Positions 33,845 through 44,259 of a stretch of DNA of 64,000 nucleotides are shown piece after piece. Source of the stretch: Streptomyces roseolus. GTDB lineage: Bacteria > Actinomycetota > Actinomycetes > Streptomycetales > Streptomycetaceae. The stretch covers positions 17,248 to 81,247 of the forward strand of contig NZ_BMTV01000005.1 of the NCBI RefSeq assembly GCF_014649855.1. The letters are read 5' to 3'. The stretch's first letter is position 1, and each line of letters begins with the position of its first letter. The notes beneath the pieces are model-generated. The model made no database searches. It was not told the DNA's origin and worked only from the letters and a program-made list of their open reading frames with translations. Made by a program: the position numbers and the translations under genes.

Positions 33845-35296
33845 GTGGCCGACGAGCCCCAGGTTCGCAATGCACAAGACGCAGGCACCACCGACCCCGG
33901 AGACCGGACCAGGCATCCGGTCGACGAGACCCTGCCTCCTCTGAAGATGTTCACCAGCGGCCTCCAGCACGTGGCCGCCATGTACGCGGGCGTGGTGGCC
34001 CCGCCCCTGATCGTCGGAGCGGCCGTCGGCCTCTCCGGCACCGAACTGACCTTCCTGACCGGCGCCAGCCTCTTCACCGCCGGCCTCGCCACCTTTCTCC
34101 AGACCCTCGGCGTCTGGAAGATCGGCGCCAAGCTGCCCTTCGTCAACGGCGTCACCTTCGCGGGCGTGGCCCCGATGATCGCCATCATCGACACGACCGA
34201 GGACAAGGCCGACGCCCTGCCGATCATCTTCGGCGCGATCATCGTCGCCGGTCTGCTCGGCTTCCTCGCCGCGCCGTGGTTCTCCCGCCTCGTGCGCTTC
34301 TTCCCGCCGGTGGTCACCGGCACCGTCATCACCCTCATCGGCATCTCGCTGCTGCCGGTCGCCTTCGGCTGGGCACAAGGACCCAACCCGGCGGCGAAGG
34401 ACTACGGTTCGGGCAAGTTCCTCGCCCTGGCCGCCGTCACCCTCGCGATCGTCCTGCTGCTGCGCCGCTTCACCCGCGGCTTCCTGAAGCAGATCGCGGT
34501 CCTCGTCGGCCTGGTCCTCGGCACCCTGATCGCCATACCCTTCGGCGTCACCGACTTCTCCCCGGTGACCGAGGCGGACGTCGTCGGCTTCCCGACCCCC
34601 TTCCACTTCGGCGCCCCGCAGTTCGCGCTCGCCGCGATCATCTCCATGTGCGTGGTCATGCTGGTCTCGATGACCGAGTCCACCGCCGACATGCTGGCCC
34701 TCGGCGAGATCGTCGAGCGGCCCGCCGACGAGAAGACCATCGCGGCCGGTCTGCGCGCCGACACCCTCGGCTCGGCGATCAGCCCGTTCTTCAACGGCTT
34801 CATGTGCAGCGCCTTCGCGCAGAACGTCGGCCTGGTCGCCATGACCCGGATCCGCAGCCGCTTCGTCGTCGCCTGCGGCGGCGGCATCCTGGTCCTGATG
34901 GGCCTCTCGCCGATGATGGCCTCGCTCATCTCGGTGGTGCCCCGCCCGGTCCTCGGCGGCGCCGGCGTCGTCCTCTTCGGCTCGGTCGCGGCCAGCGGCA
35001 TCCAGACCCTGGTCAAGGCCGGCCTGGAGAAGGACAACAACGTCCTCATCGTCGCCGTCTCGCTGGCGGTCGGCATCATCCCGATCACCAAGCCGGACTT
35101 CTACCACGCCTTCCCGGAGACCGCGCAGATCATCCTGGACTCCGGCATCTCCACCGGCTGCGTCGCCGCCGTCCTGCTCAACGTGGTCTTCAACCACTTC
35201 GGCCGGCGCGCGGACGACGACGAGGTGACCGCGCCGATGGAACCGGGCGACGAGATCTCCGAGACCCGCACCGCCAAGGCGGCCCACGTCCACTAG
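33845..35296 (+). CDS. NCS2-family nucleobase/urate permease (second)
   Basis: 483 residues from GTG 33845 (GGAGGAA upstream). Same architecture as the permease at 30695: HPVDETLPPLKMFTSGLQHVAAMYAGVVAPPLIVG, KLPFVNGVTFAGVAPMIAI, MTESTADMLALGEIVERP and the signature AFAQNVGLVAMTRIRSRFV. About fourteen spans and a long charged C-terminal tail (RADDDEVTAPMEPGDEISETRTAK). The pair may differ in substrate (urate, xanthine, allantoin precursor). It has its own leader of about 170 bp with no AllR-type or TTCAAC-type site that I can see. Confidence 0.9.
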   Translation: MADEPQVRNAQDAGTTDPGDRTRHPVDETLPPLKMFTSGLQHVAAMYAGVVAPPLIVGAAVGLSGTELTFLTGASLFTAGLATFLQTLGVWKIGAKLPFVNGVTFAGVAPMIAIIDTTEDKADALPIIFGAIIVAGLLGFLAAPWFSRLVRFFPPVVTGTVITLIGISLLPVAFGWAQGPNPAAKDYGSGKFLALAAVTLAIVLLLRRFTRGFLKQIAVLVGLVLGTLIAIPFGVTDFSPVTEADVVGFPTPFHFGAPQFALAAIISMCVVMLVSMTESTADMLALGEIVERPADEKTIAAGLRADTLGSAISPFFNGFMCSAFAQNVGLVAMTRIRSRFVVACGGGILVLMGLSPMMASLISVVPRPVLGGAGVVLFGSVAASGIQTLVKAGLEKDNNVLIVAVSLAVGIIPITKPDFYHAFPETAQIILDSGISTGCVAAVLLNVVFNHFGRRADDDEVTAPMEPGDEISETRTAKAAHVH

Positions 35297-35385
35297 CCAC
35301 CGCGGGGCCCGCGCCACCCGCCCCGCCCGCCCCGGCCCCCGCGCACCGCGCGGGGCCCGGGGCGGCGGCGTGCCGTCCGGCGCCC

Positions 35386-35985
35386 TCACCGCGACTCCAG
35401 GGCGATCCGCCGGGCGCACTCGGGCGCAAGGGCCGGATACGCGGCGGCGATCGCCTCGTACTGCCTGCGCCGCAGCAGCCGCTCGGCCTCGCGGCGGCCC
35501 GTGTCGCCGTACAGCCCGTCGAGCAGCGTCTCGTACCGCGCCAGCGTCTGCCGCAGATAGCCCACCTGCCACCGCGCCGGCGCACCGGGGGAGGCCCCGC
35601 CGCCCCCGCCGCCCGCCCCGCACGCCGTCATCAGCCGCCGGTGGCGGGCCGCCCGCCGCTCCAGCTCGGCCGCCGGCAGCCTCGGCACCAGGAGCGGCTC
35701 GGCCCGGATCGCCGCGAGGACGGCCGCCCGCCGGCCCTCGGCCAGCGCCCCGACGGCGCCGCTCCGTCCCGACGCGGCCAGGGACGAGGAGGCCGCCACG
35801 AACTCGGGCGTCCGCTCCACGGCCTCCACCCGTGCCAGCAGGTACAGCCGCAGCGGCATGATCGCGTACCGCCGCGGATCGCGGCCCTGCACGTCCGGAA
35901 GCCCCAGCAGCTCCCGGATCATCACGTCGCTCCAGCCGCGCCGCCGCACCCCGGCCGGCGACACGTAGAGCCAACGGTCCGTCAT
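35386..35985 (-). CDS. Hypothetical protein, 199 residues
   Basis: Begins MTDRWLYVSPAGVRRRGWSDVMIRELLGLPDVQGRDPRRYAIMPLRLYLLARVEAVERTPEF, followed by helical, Ala/Arg-rich sequence with a Gly-Ala linker near residue 128. GGGGGGA precedes the ATG. It reads as a soluble helical protein; the opening block appears conserved enough to be functional. No family recognised. Convergent with the permease, with a GC-rich imperfect hairpin at about 35332-35360 between. Confidence 0.55.
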   Translation of the reverse strand: MTDRWLYVSPAGVRRRGWSDVMIRELLGLPDVQGRDPRRYAIMPLRLYLLARVEAVERTPEFVAASSSLAASGRSGAVGALAEGRRAAVLAAIRAEPLLVPRLPAAELERRAARHRRLMTACGAGGGGGGASPGAPARWQVGYLRQTLARYETLLDGLYGDTGRREAERLLRRRQYEAIAAAYPALAPECARRIALESR

Positions 35986-36053
35986 GATCCCCCCACACCT
36001 CGACTACGGAGAGTAACGGTCCCAGTGAAGCGGACCCCACTGACAACGCCCCC

Positions 36054-36083
36054 TTGCCAACCGCCCGACTCGCGTGCGATATA
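36054..36083 (+). promoter_or_regulatory. Possible promoter of the FN3 lipoprotein gene
   Basis: TTGCCA (36054-36059) and GATATA (36078-36083) with 18 bp between, an unusually A/T-rich -10 for this window. The start codon is at 36118 with GGAGG before it. Confidence 0.4.
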
Positions 36084-36117
36084 GGTCTGGACCATTCCGA
36101 CGGACGGAGGCCGGCCC

Positions 36118-37080
36118 GTGCAACGCCCGCTCGCCACAAGCCTGTTGACCGCACTCGCACTCATCGCCGCCACCGTCCTCACCGCCTGCTCCGGCGCCGG
36201 CCCGGCGGACTCCACCCCGCCCACCACCCCCACCGGCCTCACCGCGGCCTCCGGCAGCTCCACCACCGTCCACGTCATGTGGGAGGCCGCCACCGACGAC
36301 CGGGCCGTCACCGGCTACCAGGTCCTCCAGGACGGCCGCCCGGTCAAGGACCTCCCCGCCACCACCCTCATGACCGACATCACCGGCCTCGCCCCCGGCA
36401 GCCGCCACACCTTCGCCGTCGTCGCCCGCGACGCCGCCGGCAACACCTCGCCCGCCGCCCCCGCCGTCGCCACCACCACCCTGCGCGCCACCACCGAGGA
36501 CCGCGAACCCCCCACCGCCCCCCGCACGCTGCGCGCCACCCCCGACGGCACCACCGCCGCCGTCCTCACCTGGACCCCCGCCCGCGACGACACCCGCGTC
36601 ACCGCCTACGACGTCCACCAGGCCGGCGTCCGCATCCACACCGCCCCCGGCACCGCCACCACCGCCCGCCTCACCGGCCTGCGCCCCGGCACCGCCTACT
36701 CCCTCACCCTGCGCGCCCGCGACGCCGCCGAGAACTCCTCCCCGGACAGCCCCCCGGCCGAGCTCACCACCGCCCCCGCCCCCGGCGCGCCCCCCAACAC
36801 CTCCCCGCGCGCCCTCGCCGCCACCTCCGCCGACGGCGAGATCACCCTCACCTGGACCCCGCCGGAGACCGGAGGTCCCGTCACCCACCACGAACTCCAC
36901 ATCGACGGCCGCTTCGCCACCACCATCGTCTGGGGCGCCGCCCCGCCCGCCGGCCGCGCCACCTACACCTTCCCCGCCCAGGCGAAACCCGGCACCACCT
37001 ACACCCTCACCCTCCGCGCCCGCCTCCCCGACGGCACCTGGGGCGACTTCTCCGCCCCACGGGCCGTCACCGTCCGCTGA
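36118..37080 (+). CDS. Lipoprotein with three fibronectin type III domains
   Basis: 320 residues from GTG 36118 (GGAGG upstream). A lipoprotein signal ends in the lipobox LTAC, Cys24 being the lipidation site. Three FN3 domains follow, at about residues 35-122, 130-218 and 228-320. Each shows the FN3 pattern of a Trp in the B strand (VMWEAATDD, LTWTPARDD, LTWTPPETG), YQV or YDV, and a Tyr/Phe-T-L/F-V-x-A-R-D strand near the end. Surface FN3 modules usually act as spacers or bind polysaccharide or protein; no enzyme domain is attached here. Stand-alone. Confidence 0.85.
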   Translation: MQRPLATSLLTALALIAATVLTACSGAGPADSTPPTTPTGLTAASGSSTTVHVMWEAATDDRAVTGYQVLQDGRPVKDLPATTLMTDITGLAPGSRHTFAVVARDAAGNTSPAAPAVATTTLRATTEDREPPTAPRTLRATPDGTTAAVLTWTPARDDTRVTAYDVHQAGVRIHTAPGTATTARLTGLRPGTAYSLTLRARDAAENSSPDSPPAELTTAPAPGAPPNTSPRALAATSADGEITLTWTPPETGGPVTHHELHIDGRFATTIVWGAAPPAGRATYTFPAQAKPGTTYTLTLRARLPDGTWGDFSAPRAVTVR

Positions 37081-37204
37081 GCCGCCCGTCGGTCGCGGGG
37101 CCGTCCCCCACCCGCCGGGGCGACGGGTCATAGGATCGTGTGATCAGGGCGGGGCGGTGGGCCGGCACGGCCGGGGCCATCGAGAGCGGACGACGAGGAC
37201 CAGC

Positions 37205-39115
37205 GTGACGAACCCGATCGCCTCCGGCGGCGGCGAAGACCTGAAAGGGTTCGAGGCGATCCCGGCCCTGGACGCCGTCGCCCGCGCGTTCGGCCTGACC
37301 GCGCCTCGGGGCGCCGCCGCCGAGGAGCTCTGCGCACTCGTGGCCGCGGCCGGTGCGGACCACCGCCCCCTCGACCGCTGGCTCGCCCCCGGCGGCCCCG
37401 AGGCGGCCGAGGACGCGGCGGTACGCGTCACCGCCGACGCCCTCCGCGCCTTCCTCGCCCGCCGCGCCGAGGCCCTGGCGGCCCGGGAGCGGGCCGCCGC
37501 CGCGGCGGGCCCCCGCTGGACCGCGCTGCCCCCGGCCCTCACCGGGAAGCCGCCCGCAGACGAGCGGGCGCTCGCCGCGCTGCGTCCCGAGGGCCTCGGC
37601 CTCGCCCCGCTCACCCGCGCCCGGGCCGCCGACCTCGCCCAGTGGCTCTCCGGCCTCGCGGCCCGTCTGGAGAAGGCCGACGCGCACGCCTCCGCCCTCG
37701 CGGCACTCCTGGGCCGCGACGCGCCCCGGACCGTCCGGGAGGCCGAGGAGCTGGTCTCCCTCGCCGGCCTGGGCACGGGCCCCCACCGGGCGCCGGAGCA
37801 CTGGCTCGACCCGGAGGCGCTGCCGCGGGTCCGCGCGGCCCGCGCCGAGCTCGCCGACGCCACCCGCCGTCTCGCCGAGACGGAGGCGGCCGCCACCGCC
37901 ACCTTCCGCCCCGAGATCGTCACCCTTCCCGAACTCTCCGACGTCGCCCGCCGGCTGACCGAGGGAGCACGCGGCCTCGGCGGCGCGCTCTCGAGCGCCG
38001 TGCGCGCCGACCGCAAGATCATCAGCGCCTTCACCACCGCCGGGACCTGGCGCCGCGACCTGTACGACAAGCTGCCCCTGGCCCTCGCCTGGAGCGCCGC
38101 CCACGACCGGCTGCGCTCGCTCGTCCGCGTCCACGGCGCGCTGCTCGGCCGGTACGCGACGCCGGTGCTCGCCGACCCGACGGTCCTCGACGCAGCGCTC
38201 GGCCACGCCGAGGCACTCCACCGCCTCGCGCCCGACACTCTGGCCGACCCGCGGCGCCGCGGCCTCCTCGCCGGGCAGCTCGCCGACGGCCGCACCCCCG
38301 CCCCCGAACTGACCGGCCACGTCGCCGCGGTGCGGGACGCGCTGGCCGACTGGCGGGCGGTCCTGCGCGGGCCGCGGCTCGCGGACCGCGCGGAGGAGCT
38401 CGCCGGGCAGCCGCTCGGCCGGGCGGCCCGCTGGGCGGGCGCCCACCTGGCCCCGCTCGCCGCGGCCATGGAGCTCCTCGACGCCGTCGCGGCGGCCGGC
38501 CGGGGCGACGACGACCCCCCGCACGCCCCCACCCTGGAGGAGGCGCGGACCGTCCTCGACGCGGTACGCGAGGCCCGTCTGGCGACCGAGGCCCTTCACG
38601 CACGGGCCGGGGCCGACCGGCTGCTGCTCGGCCCCTGGTACCAGGGGCTCGACACCGAGCCGTCCGGGATCGGCGCACCCCTCCCCGACGCCGCCCCGGG
38701 GCAGGCGGCCGCCGGCGAACTCCTCGCCCGCGCCCGGGACCTCGCCGCCCGCGCCGACGGCCCCCACGCCGAGGACCGTCACCGCGAGCTCCTCGGCCGG
38801 TACGCACCCGATGCCGACCCCGGTACCGCCCCAGGCCCCGGCACCCTCGCCCTGCGGCAAGCCCTGGACATCGCCCGGACGGCGGAACGGCTCGCACCGG
38901 ACGCCCTCGCGGACCCGGAGCGCCGGGCCCGCCTCGCCGGCCGTCTCGCCGACGGCCGCCCGGTGCCCCGCGACGCCCTGCGGCAGGCCGAGGAGATCCG
39001 CGCGGCGCTGTCGGACCGGCGGCGGGGCGCTCCGGGACGACGCCGGCGGACCCGTACCGGAGGAGCACGACCGAGGACCACCGGGGACGCCCGGGGCGAC
39101 GGCCGCTCCGGCTGA
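37205..39115 (+). CDS. Large alpha-helical protein of unknown function with internal repeat
   Basis: 636 residues from GTG 37205 (GAGGA upstream). Almost entirely predicted helix, rich in Ala, Arg, Leu and Glu, without signal peptide or membrane segment. A segment of about 75 residues occurs twice: near residue 313 (LLGRYATPVLADP, then RLAPDTLADPRRRGLLAGQL) and near residue 529 (LLGRYAPDADPGT, then RLAPDALADPERRARLAGRL). The middle (IISAFTTAGTWRRDLYDKLPLALAW) resembles helical linkers in large actinobacterial SF1-helicase-like proteins, but no P-loop is present. The last 30 residues are Arg/Gly-rich. Function unknown; possibly paired with the next gene. Confidence 0.55.
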   Translation: MTNPIASGGGEDLKGFEAIPALDAVARAFGLTAPRGAAAEELCALVAAAGADHRPLDRWLAPGGPEAAEDAAVRVTADALRAFLARRAEALAARERAAAAAGPRWTALPPALTGKPPADERALAALRPEGLGLAPLTRARAADLAQWLSGLAARLEKADAHASALAALLGRDAPRTVREAEELVSLAGLGTGPHRAPEHWLDPEALPRVRAARAELADATRRLAETEAAATATFRPEIVTLPELSDVARRLTEGARGLGGALSSAVRADRKIISAFTTAGTWRRDLYDKLPLALAWSAAHDRLRSLVRVHGALLGRYATPVLADPTVLDAALGHAEALHRLAPDTLADPRRRGLLAGQLADGRTPAPELTGHVAAVRDALADWRAVLRGPRLADRAEELAGQPLGRAARWAGAHLAPLAAAMELLDAVAAAGRGDDDPPHAPTLEEARTVLDAVREARLATEALHARAGADRLLLGPWYQGLDTEPSGIGAPLPDAAPGQAAAGELLARARDLAARADGPHAEDRHRELLGRYAPDADPGTAPGPGTLALRQALDIARTAERLAPDALADPERRARLAGRLADGRPVPRDALRQAEEIRAALSDRRRGAPGRRRRTRTGGARPRTTGDARGDGRSG

Positions 39116-39191
39116 GGAGGACGGCCCGGCACGGACGGAGGCCCGCCCCCGCCCGGGGGTGTCCCTCAGGCCGTTACCGGTGCCCCCGAAC

Positions 39192-39197
39192 TACCCT
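39192..39197 (+). promoter_or_regulatory. -10 of a probable leaderless promoter
   Basis: TACCCT ends exactly 6 bases before GTG 39204, with no ribosome site. Confidence 0.4.
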
Positions 39198-39203
39198 GGA
39201 ACC

Positions 39204-41021
39204 GTGGCCGAGACCGTTCTCACCAATACCGGGCTGGACAGGTTCCTGGAGCTGCTCGACGGCAGGCCGGAGCACCGTGACCCCGCGTTCCGCCGGGCCG
39301 CCGAGGTCGTCCTCGGCCTCCTCTCGCTGCGCGGCGCCGACCGGGCCGGCGGGCTGCCCGAGCCCACGCCGGAGCTGGTGCGGCGCCTCCTCGTCGAGGA
39401 CCTGCCCGCCTTCGTCCACGTCGCCCCCGGCGAGCTGGCCGGCTACCGGGCGGTCGTCGGCGAGCTCGCCGGGCGGTTCGACGACGGGCTGCGCGAGCGG
39501 ATCGCGGCCGTCGTCGAGGAGAGCGCCGGGGACTTCGAGCGCGCCATGGCCGACCCCGGGAACCTCACCTGGTACCGGTGGTACGCCTCGCTGCTGCGGA
39601 CCGTCGGCACCGACCTCGCGGACGCCGAGGACGTACGGCGGCGGATCGGCGCCCTCGACGGCGCGCCGCTGCCCGACGGGGTCCTCCGCGCCGACCTCAT
39701 GGGCCGTACCGCGCTCGCGGACACCGTGCTCGCCGAGGCCGTCGCCCGCGCCTACGTCCGGGACGCCGAGGAGCCGTCCGCCGCCGGGCCGCTCCTCACG
39801 GACCACGCCGTGGCCGAGGGCGTCGGCCGGGTCGCCGCCGCGCTCCTCGACCGCTGGACCGCGGCCGGCCTCGCCGACCAGCTCGCCGGCGCCTACGCCC
39901 GCTTCGCGCCCGGCCCCGACGACTTCCCGCACCTCGTCCTCGCCGACGCCCTCCTCGACGAGCACATGGACTACTACGGCGACCCCTCGATCCCCGTCCC
40001 GCCGCCCGTCGCCGCCGAGCCGGTCGCCGGGCCCGCGGCGGCGGACGACGTCGAGCGGGACGCCGACGCCCTGCTCGGCGCCGTCGAGGAGCTGGCCGAG
40101 GAGGAGCACGAGCCCTACGGCGGCGAGGCCCCGCACCTGCTGTACGCGCTCTACCAGCGCGGCTGCGCCGCCGACTCGGTCGCCCGGCGCGCCGCCGAGT
40201 ACGAGGACTGGACCGTCGACCCGGCCCTGGAGGACGTCCCCGTCACCGTCCCGGAGGGCGCCACCGGCGCCTACGTCACCCCGCCCGTGCCCGAGCTGGT
40301 CCGGCTGCTCGGTTCCACCGGACTCGGCGAGGACGACCGGGCCCGCCTGGAGCGCCCCGCCCGCGAACTCGCCGCCGTCGCCGACCGGCTGGCCGCCACC
40401 GGCCTCGTGCTGCGCTCCGGCGACGCCTTCGGACTCACCCCGCGCGGCGCCGCCACCGTCCGCTACCTCCTCCGGGCCCGCCGGGTCGCCGCGCCCACGA
40501 CGGCCGAGGCGGTCGCCTGGCCGGCCGCGGAGCTGGTGGCCGCCGCCGCGCGGTGGCCGCACGCGCCCGCCGCGCGCGTGCTCGCCGCGTGGCTGCACGC
40601 CCGCGGGGACACCGCCGACGCCTGGACGGAGCTGCTGGCCGCGCTGGGCTCCGTCCACGCCCACGCCGCCGAAGGGGCCGACGTGCGCGCCCTGTTCGGG
40701 CTCCTCGACACCGCCACCGCTCCGCCCGGCGCGCTGCGCGGCGCGCTCCGGGACCCGGTGGTCGGCGCCCACGCGCTGGACGCGCTGCGCGCCCGCGGCG
40801 AGGAGGCCGACCCGGTGCAGGTGCCGGCCTCCGCCCGCGCCCTGCACCTGCTGGACCGGCTGCCCGGGAAGAAGGGACCGCTGGAGTCCCGGCGGGCCGC
40901 CTTCGACGCGGCGGCCGCCGAGTGGCCGGGCGGCTCGGCCGCCCTCGTCCGGATGATGGCCGAGGCCGACCGGCACGGCACGGAACGCGTCCTCGGCCCG
41001 CTGGGCATCAGGCTGCCGTGA
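39204..41021 (+). CDS. Large helical protein of unknown function
   Basis: 605 residues from GTG 39204. Soluble, helical, acidic in the middle (DDVERDADALLGAVEELAEEEHEPYGGEA near residue 285). The N-terminal part opens VLTNTGLDRFLELLDGRPEHRDPAFRRAAEVVLGLLSLRG, and the C-terminal third has helical-pair blocks (WPHAPAARVLAAWLHARGDTADAWTELLAALGS) like TPR or HEAT repeats. A winged-helix-like stretch LVLRSGDAFGLTPRGAATVRYLLRARR occurs near residue 400. No catalytic motif. It follows the 37205 gene by 88 bp and may be related in function, though its own leaderless-type promoter suggests separate expression. Confidence 0.55.
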   Translation: MAETVLTNTGLDRFLELLDGRPEHRDPAFRRAAEVVLGLLSLRGADRAGGLPEPTPELVRRLLVEDLPAFVHVAPGELAGYRAVVGELAGRFDDGLRERIAAVVEESAGDFERAMADPGNLTWYRWYASLLRTVGTDLADAEDVRRRIGALDGAPLPDGVLRADLMGRTALADTVLAEAVARAYVRDAEEPSAAGPLLTDHAVAEGVGRVAAALLDRWTAAGLADQLAGAYARFAPGPDDFPHLVLADALLDEHMDYYGDPSIPVPPPVAAEPVAGPAAADDVERDADALLGAVEELAEEEHEPYGGEAPHLLYALYQRGCAADSVARRAAEYEDWTVDPALEDVPVTVPEGATGAYVTPPVPELVRLLGSTGLGEDDRARLERPARELAAVADRLAATGLVLRSGDAFGLTPRGAATVRYLLRARRVAAPTTAEAVAWPAAELVAAAARWPHAPAARVLAAWLHARGDTADAWTELLAALGSVHAHAAEGADVRALFGLLDTATAPPGALRGALRDPVVGAHALDALRARGEEADPVQVPASARALHLLDRLPGKKGPLESRRAAFDAAAAEWPGGSAALVRMMAEADRHGTERVLGPLGIRLP

Positions 41022-41027
41022 GGTGCG

Positions 41028-42173
41028 TCAGCCCGTCGTGAGGTACATCCCCGAGGGGCCCGCGCCCGCCGTGTTCCGGCAGGCGCGGTGGCCCGACGGG
41101 ACGGCGTGGATCAGCGCCAGGCAGCGCCCGAGGGCCTGCTGGCCGTACGCGTTGGGGTGCATGGACTCCTGGACGAGCCCCTGGGTGGACTGGCTGTCGA
41201 TCCACCGCGCCCACTCGCTGGACGCCCCCGACGGCGGCAGGGACGCCGTCACCTGACGGCTGGCCTTCGCGCACACCTCGCGCCCCTGGAGGGCGCCTTG
41301 CAGGTCGAGGAACTGCGCGCCCTTCGCCACGGCGACCTGCCGCAGCCGCCCGGAGAGCTGCGGGACGAGGGAGTCCCGCGCCCAGTCGGAGTCCTTGTTC
41401 CAGAACGGGCAGCCGCCGGTGTTCGTGCGCGACCAGCCGCTCTCGGAGTAGCGGTTCTCGGCGGCGCGGGGGAGCGGCGAGGGGTAGGACTGGAGCACGA
41501 TCCGGTAGTCGGAGGCCGTGTAGCCCGCGCCGGTCATGACCGCGCGGACCTCGTCGACGGCCTTGCCGACCGAGGCCATCACGGCGTCGATCCGGGCGTC
41601 GACCTCGGCCTGCTGGTCGTCGTGGCAGTAGGAGTACCAGACGATGTAGTCGGTGGCGCAGGTGGTGATGATGTCGGCGAAGCCGAGGTCGTTGCCGCCG
41701 ATCGACAGGGCGATGAGCTCCACGTCGTGGGAGGCGGCGACGGCGGCCAGCCGGTCGGCCTGGGGGGCCTCTCCCTTGTACGCCCGGCCGCCCTGGGCGG
41801 CGCGGAAGACGTTCTCGGTGGTCGCCCCGGAGCAGGCCAGGTTGATCAGGGAGCTCGCGACCGGTCCGGCGCTCCTGACCTCGGAGACGTCCGAGCGGTG
41901 GCAGCCGCCGGCGGTGGAGCCGTACACCCGGGAGGGGTCGTGGCCGCTGCCCGTCCAGGCGCGGTCGGTGCCGTCGCGGCCGCCGGTGTTCGTGAGGCTG
42001 TTGCCGAGCCAGCGGCCGGCCTCGCCGGAGATGTAGCTGTCGCCCATGGCGACGACGGCGGTGGGGCCGCTGCCGGGGGACGCCTGGGCGGCGGGGGCGG
42101 CGGCGGTGGCCAGTCCGGCGGCGGTACACAGTGCCAGGAGTGCGCGCAGCGCGCGGTGGGGGGGCGAGGGCAT
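41028..42173 (-). CDS. Secreted SGNH/GDSL hydrolase (lipase-like)
   Basis: 381 residues from ATG 42173 (CAGGAG upstream). A signal peptide ends near AQA-SPG. SGNH blocks are in order: block I VVAMGDSYISGEAG (catalytic Ser), block II Gly in LACSGATTENVF, block III SIGGNDLGFADI (oxyanion Asn) and block V ESMHPNAYGQQALG (catalytic Asp-x-x-His form). Six Cys in pairs (GGCHRSD, TTCATDYIVWYSYC, GGCPFW, EVCAK) suit a disulfide-bonded extracellular enzyme like the Streptomyces lipases and phospholipases. Secreted esterase or lipase, substrate unknown. Ends 6 bp from the convergent gene at 41021. Confidence 0.88.
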   Translation of the reverse strand: MPSPPHRALRALLALCTAAGLATAAAPAAQASPGSGPTAVVAMGDSYISGEAGRWLGNSLTNTGGRDGTDRAWTGSGHDPSRVYGSTAGGCHRSDVSEVRSAGPVASSLINLACSGATTENVFRAAQGGRAYKGEAPQADRLAAVAASHDVELIALSIGGNDLGFADIITTCATDYIVWYSYCHDDQQAEVDARIDAVMASVGKAVDEVRAVMTGAGYTASDYRIVLQSYPSPLPRAAENRYSESGWSRTNTGGCPFWNKDSDWARDSLVPQLSGRLRQVAVAKGAQFLDLQGALQGREVCAKASRQVTASLPPSGASSEWARWIDSQSTQGLVQESMHPNAYGQQALGRCLALIHAVPSGHRACRNTAGAGPSGMYLTTG

Positions 42174-42307
42174 GGCTGTGTGCTCCTGCGGTACGCGGTG
42201 ACGTGGGGGACAGCCGCCGGCCGGTGGCATGGCGGAATCTCGCACGCGCCGACTTGTTACCGCTAGGTAGCCGCATGTCTCGGTTGCGTCACTTCCCCTG
42301 TGACACG

Positions 42308-42357
42308 ACAGGGCCCGGGCCCCGGAGCTGTGCGTTCACCGGGGGGCCGGGCCCTGT
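42308..42357. terminator. Terminator after malate synthase
   Basis: An 11-bp perfect stem (42308-42318 with 42347-42357), extended inside by C/G pairing, 18 bp beyond the malate synthase stop at 42376. Confidence 0.6.
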
Positions 42358-42375
42358 ACGGGGGTGCGTCGGAGA

Positions 42376-44007
<1,632 letters not shown>

Positions 44008-44128
44008 GAACTGTCACTTCCTTCAGCGGACTACGGGCGGTGCCTGGCGGCCGCCGGGCGTCACGGACGGCACGGAGTGCCGCGATGCCGAGATACGGCC
44101 GCGAGCGCCCTCGCAAGGGGTGAGGCGC

Positions 44129-44182
44129 TTCTATGCAGTGGATATTAGTTTCCTCATGGTGGAAGTTCAATCGTTTGTTGAT
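44129..44182 (-). promoter_or_regulatory. Composite malate synthase promoter with both regulatory motifs
   Basis: Two AllR-type repeats with centres 21 bp apart, 44129-44143 (TTCTATGCAGTGGAT, degenerate) and 44150-44164 (TTCCTCATGGTGGAA), lie next to a TTCAAC-type repeat (TTCAATCGTTTGTTGAT, 44166-44182). On the minus strand the -35 TTGAAC (complement 44165-44170) falls in the latter's arm, and a 17-bp spacer leads to -10 TAATAT (complement 44142-44147), between the two AllR-type sites. Confidence 0.65.
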
Positions 44183-44259
44183 GTCGAGATTCTTCGGGTC
44201 GACAGATCATGGCTCCGGGTGCCAGCCCCCTCACTCCAGGTGCCCGCCCCGGGTCCCCT

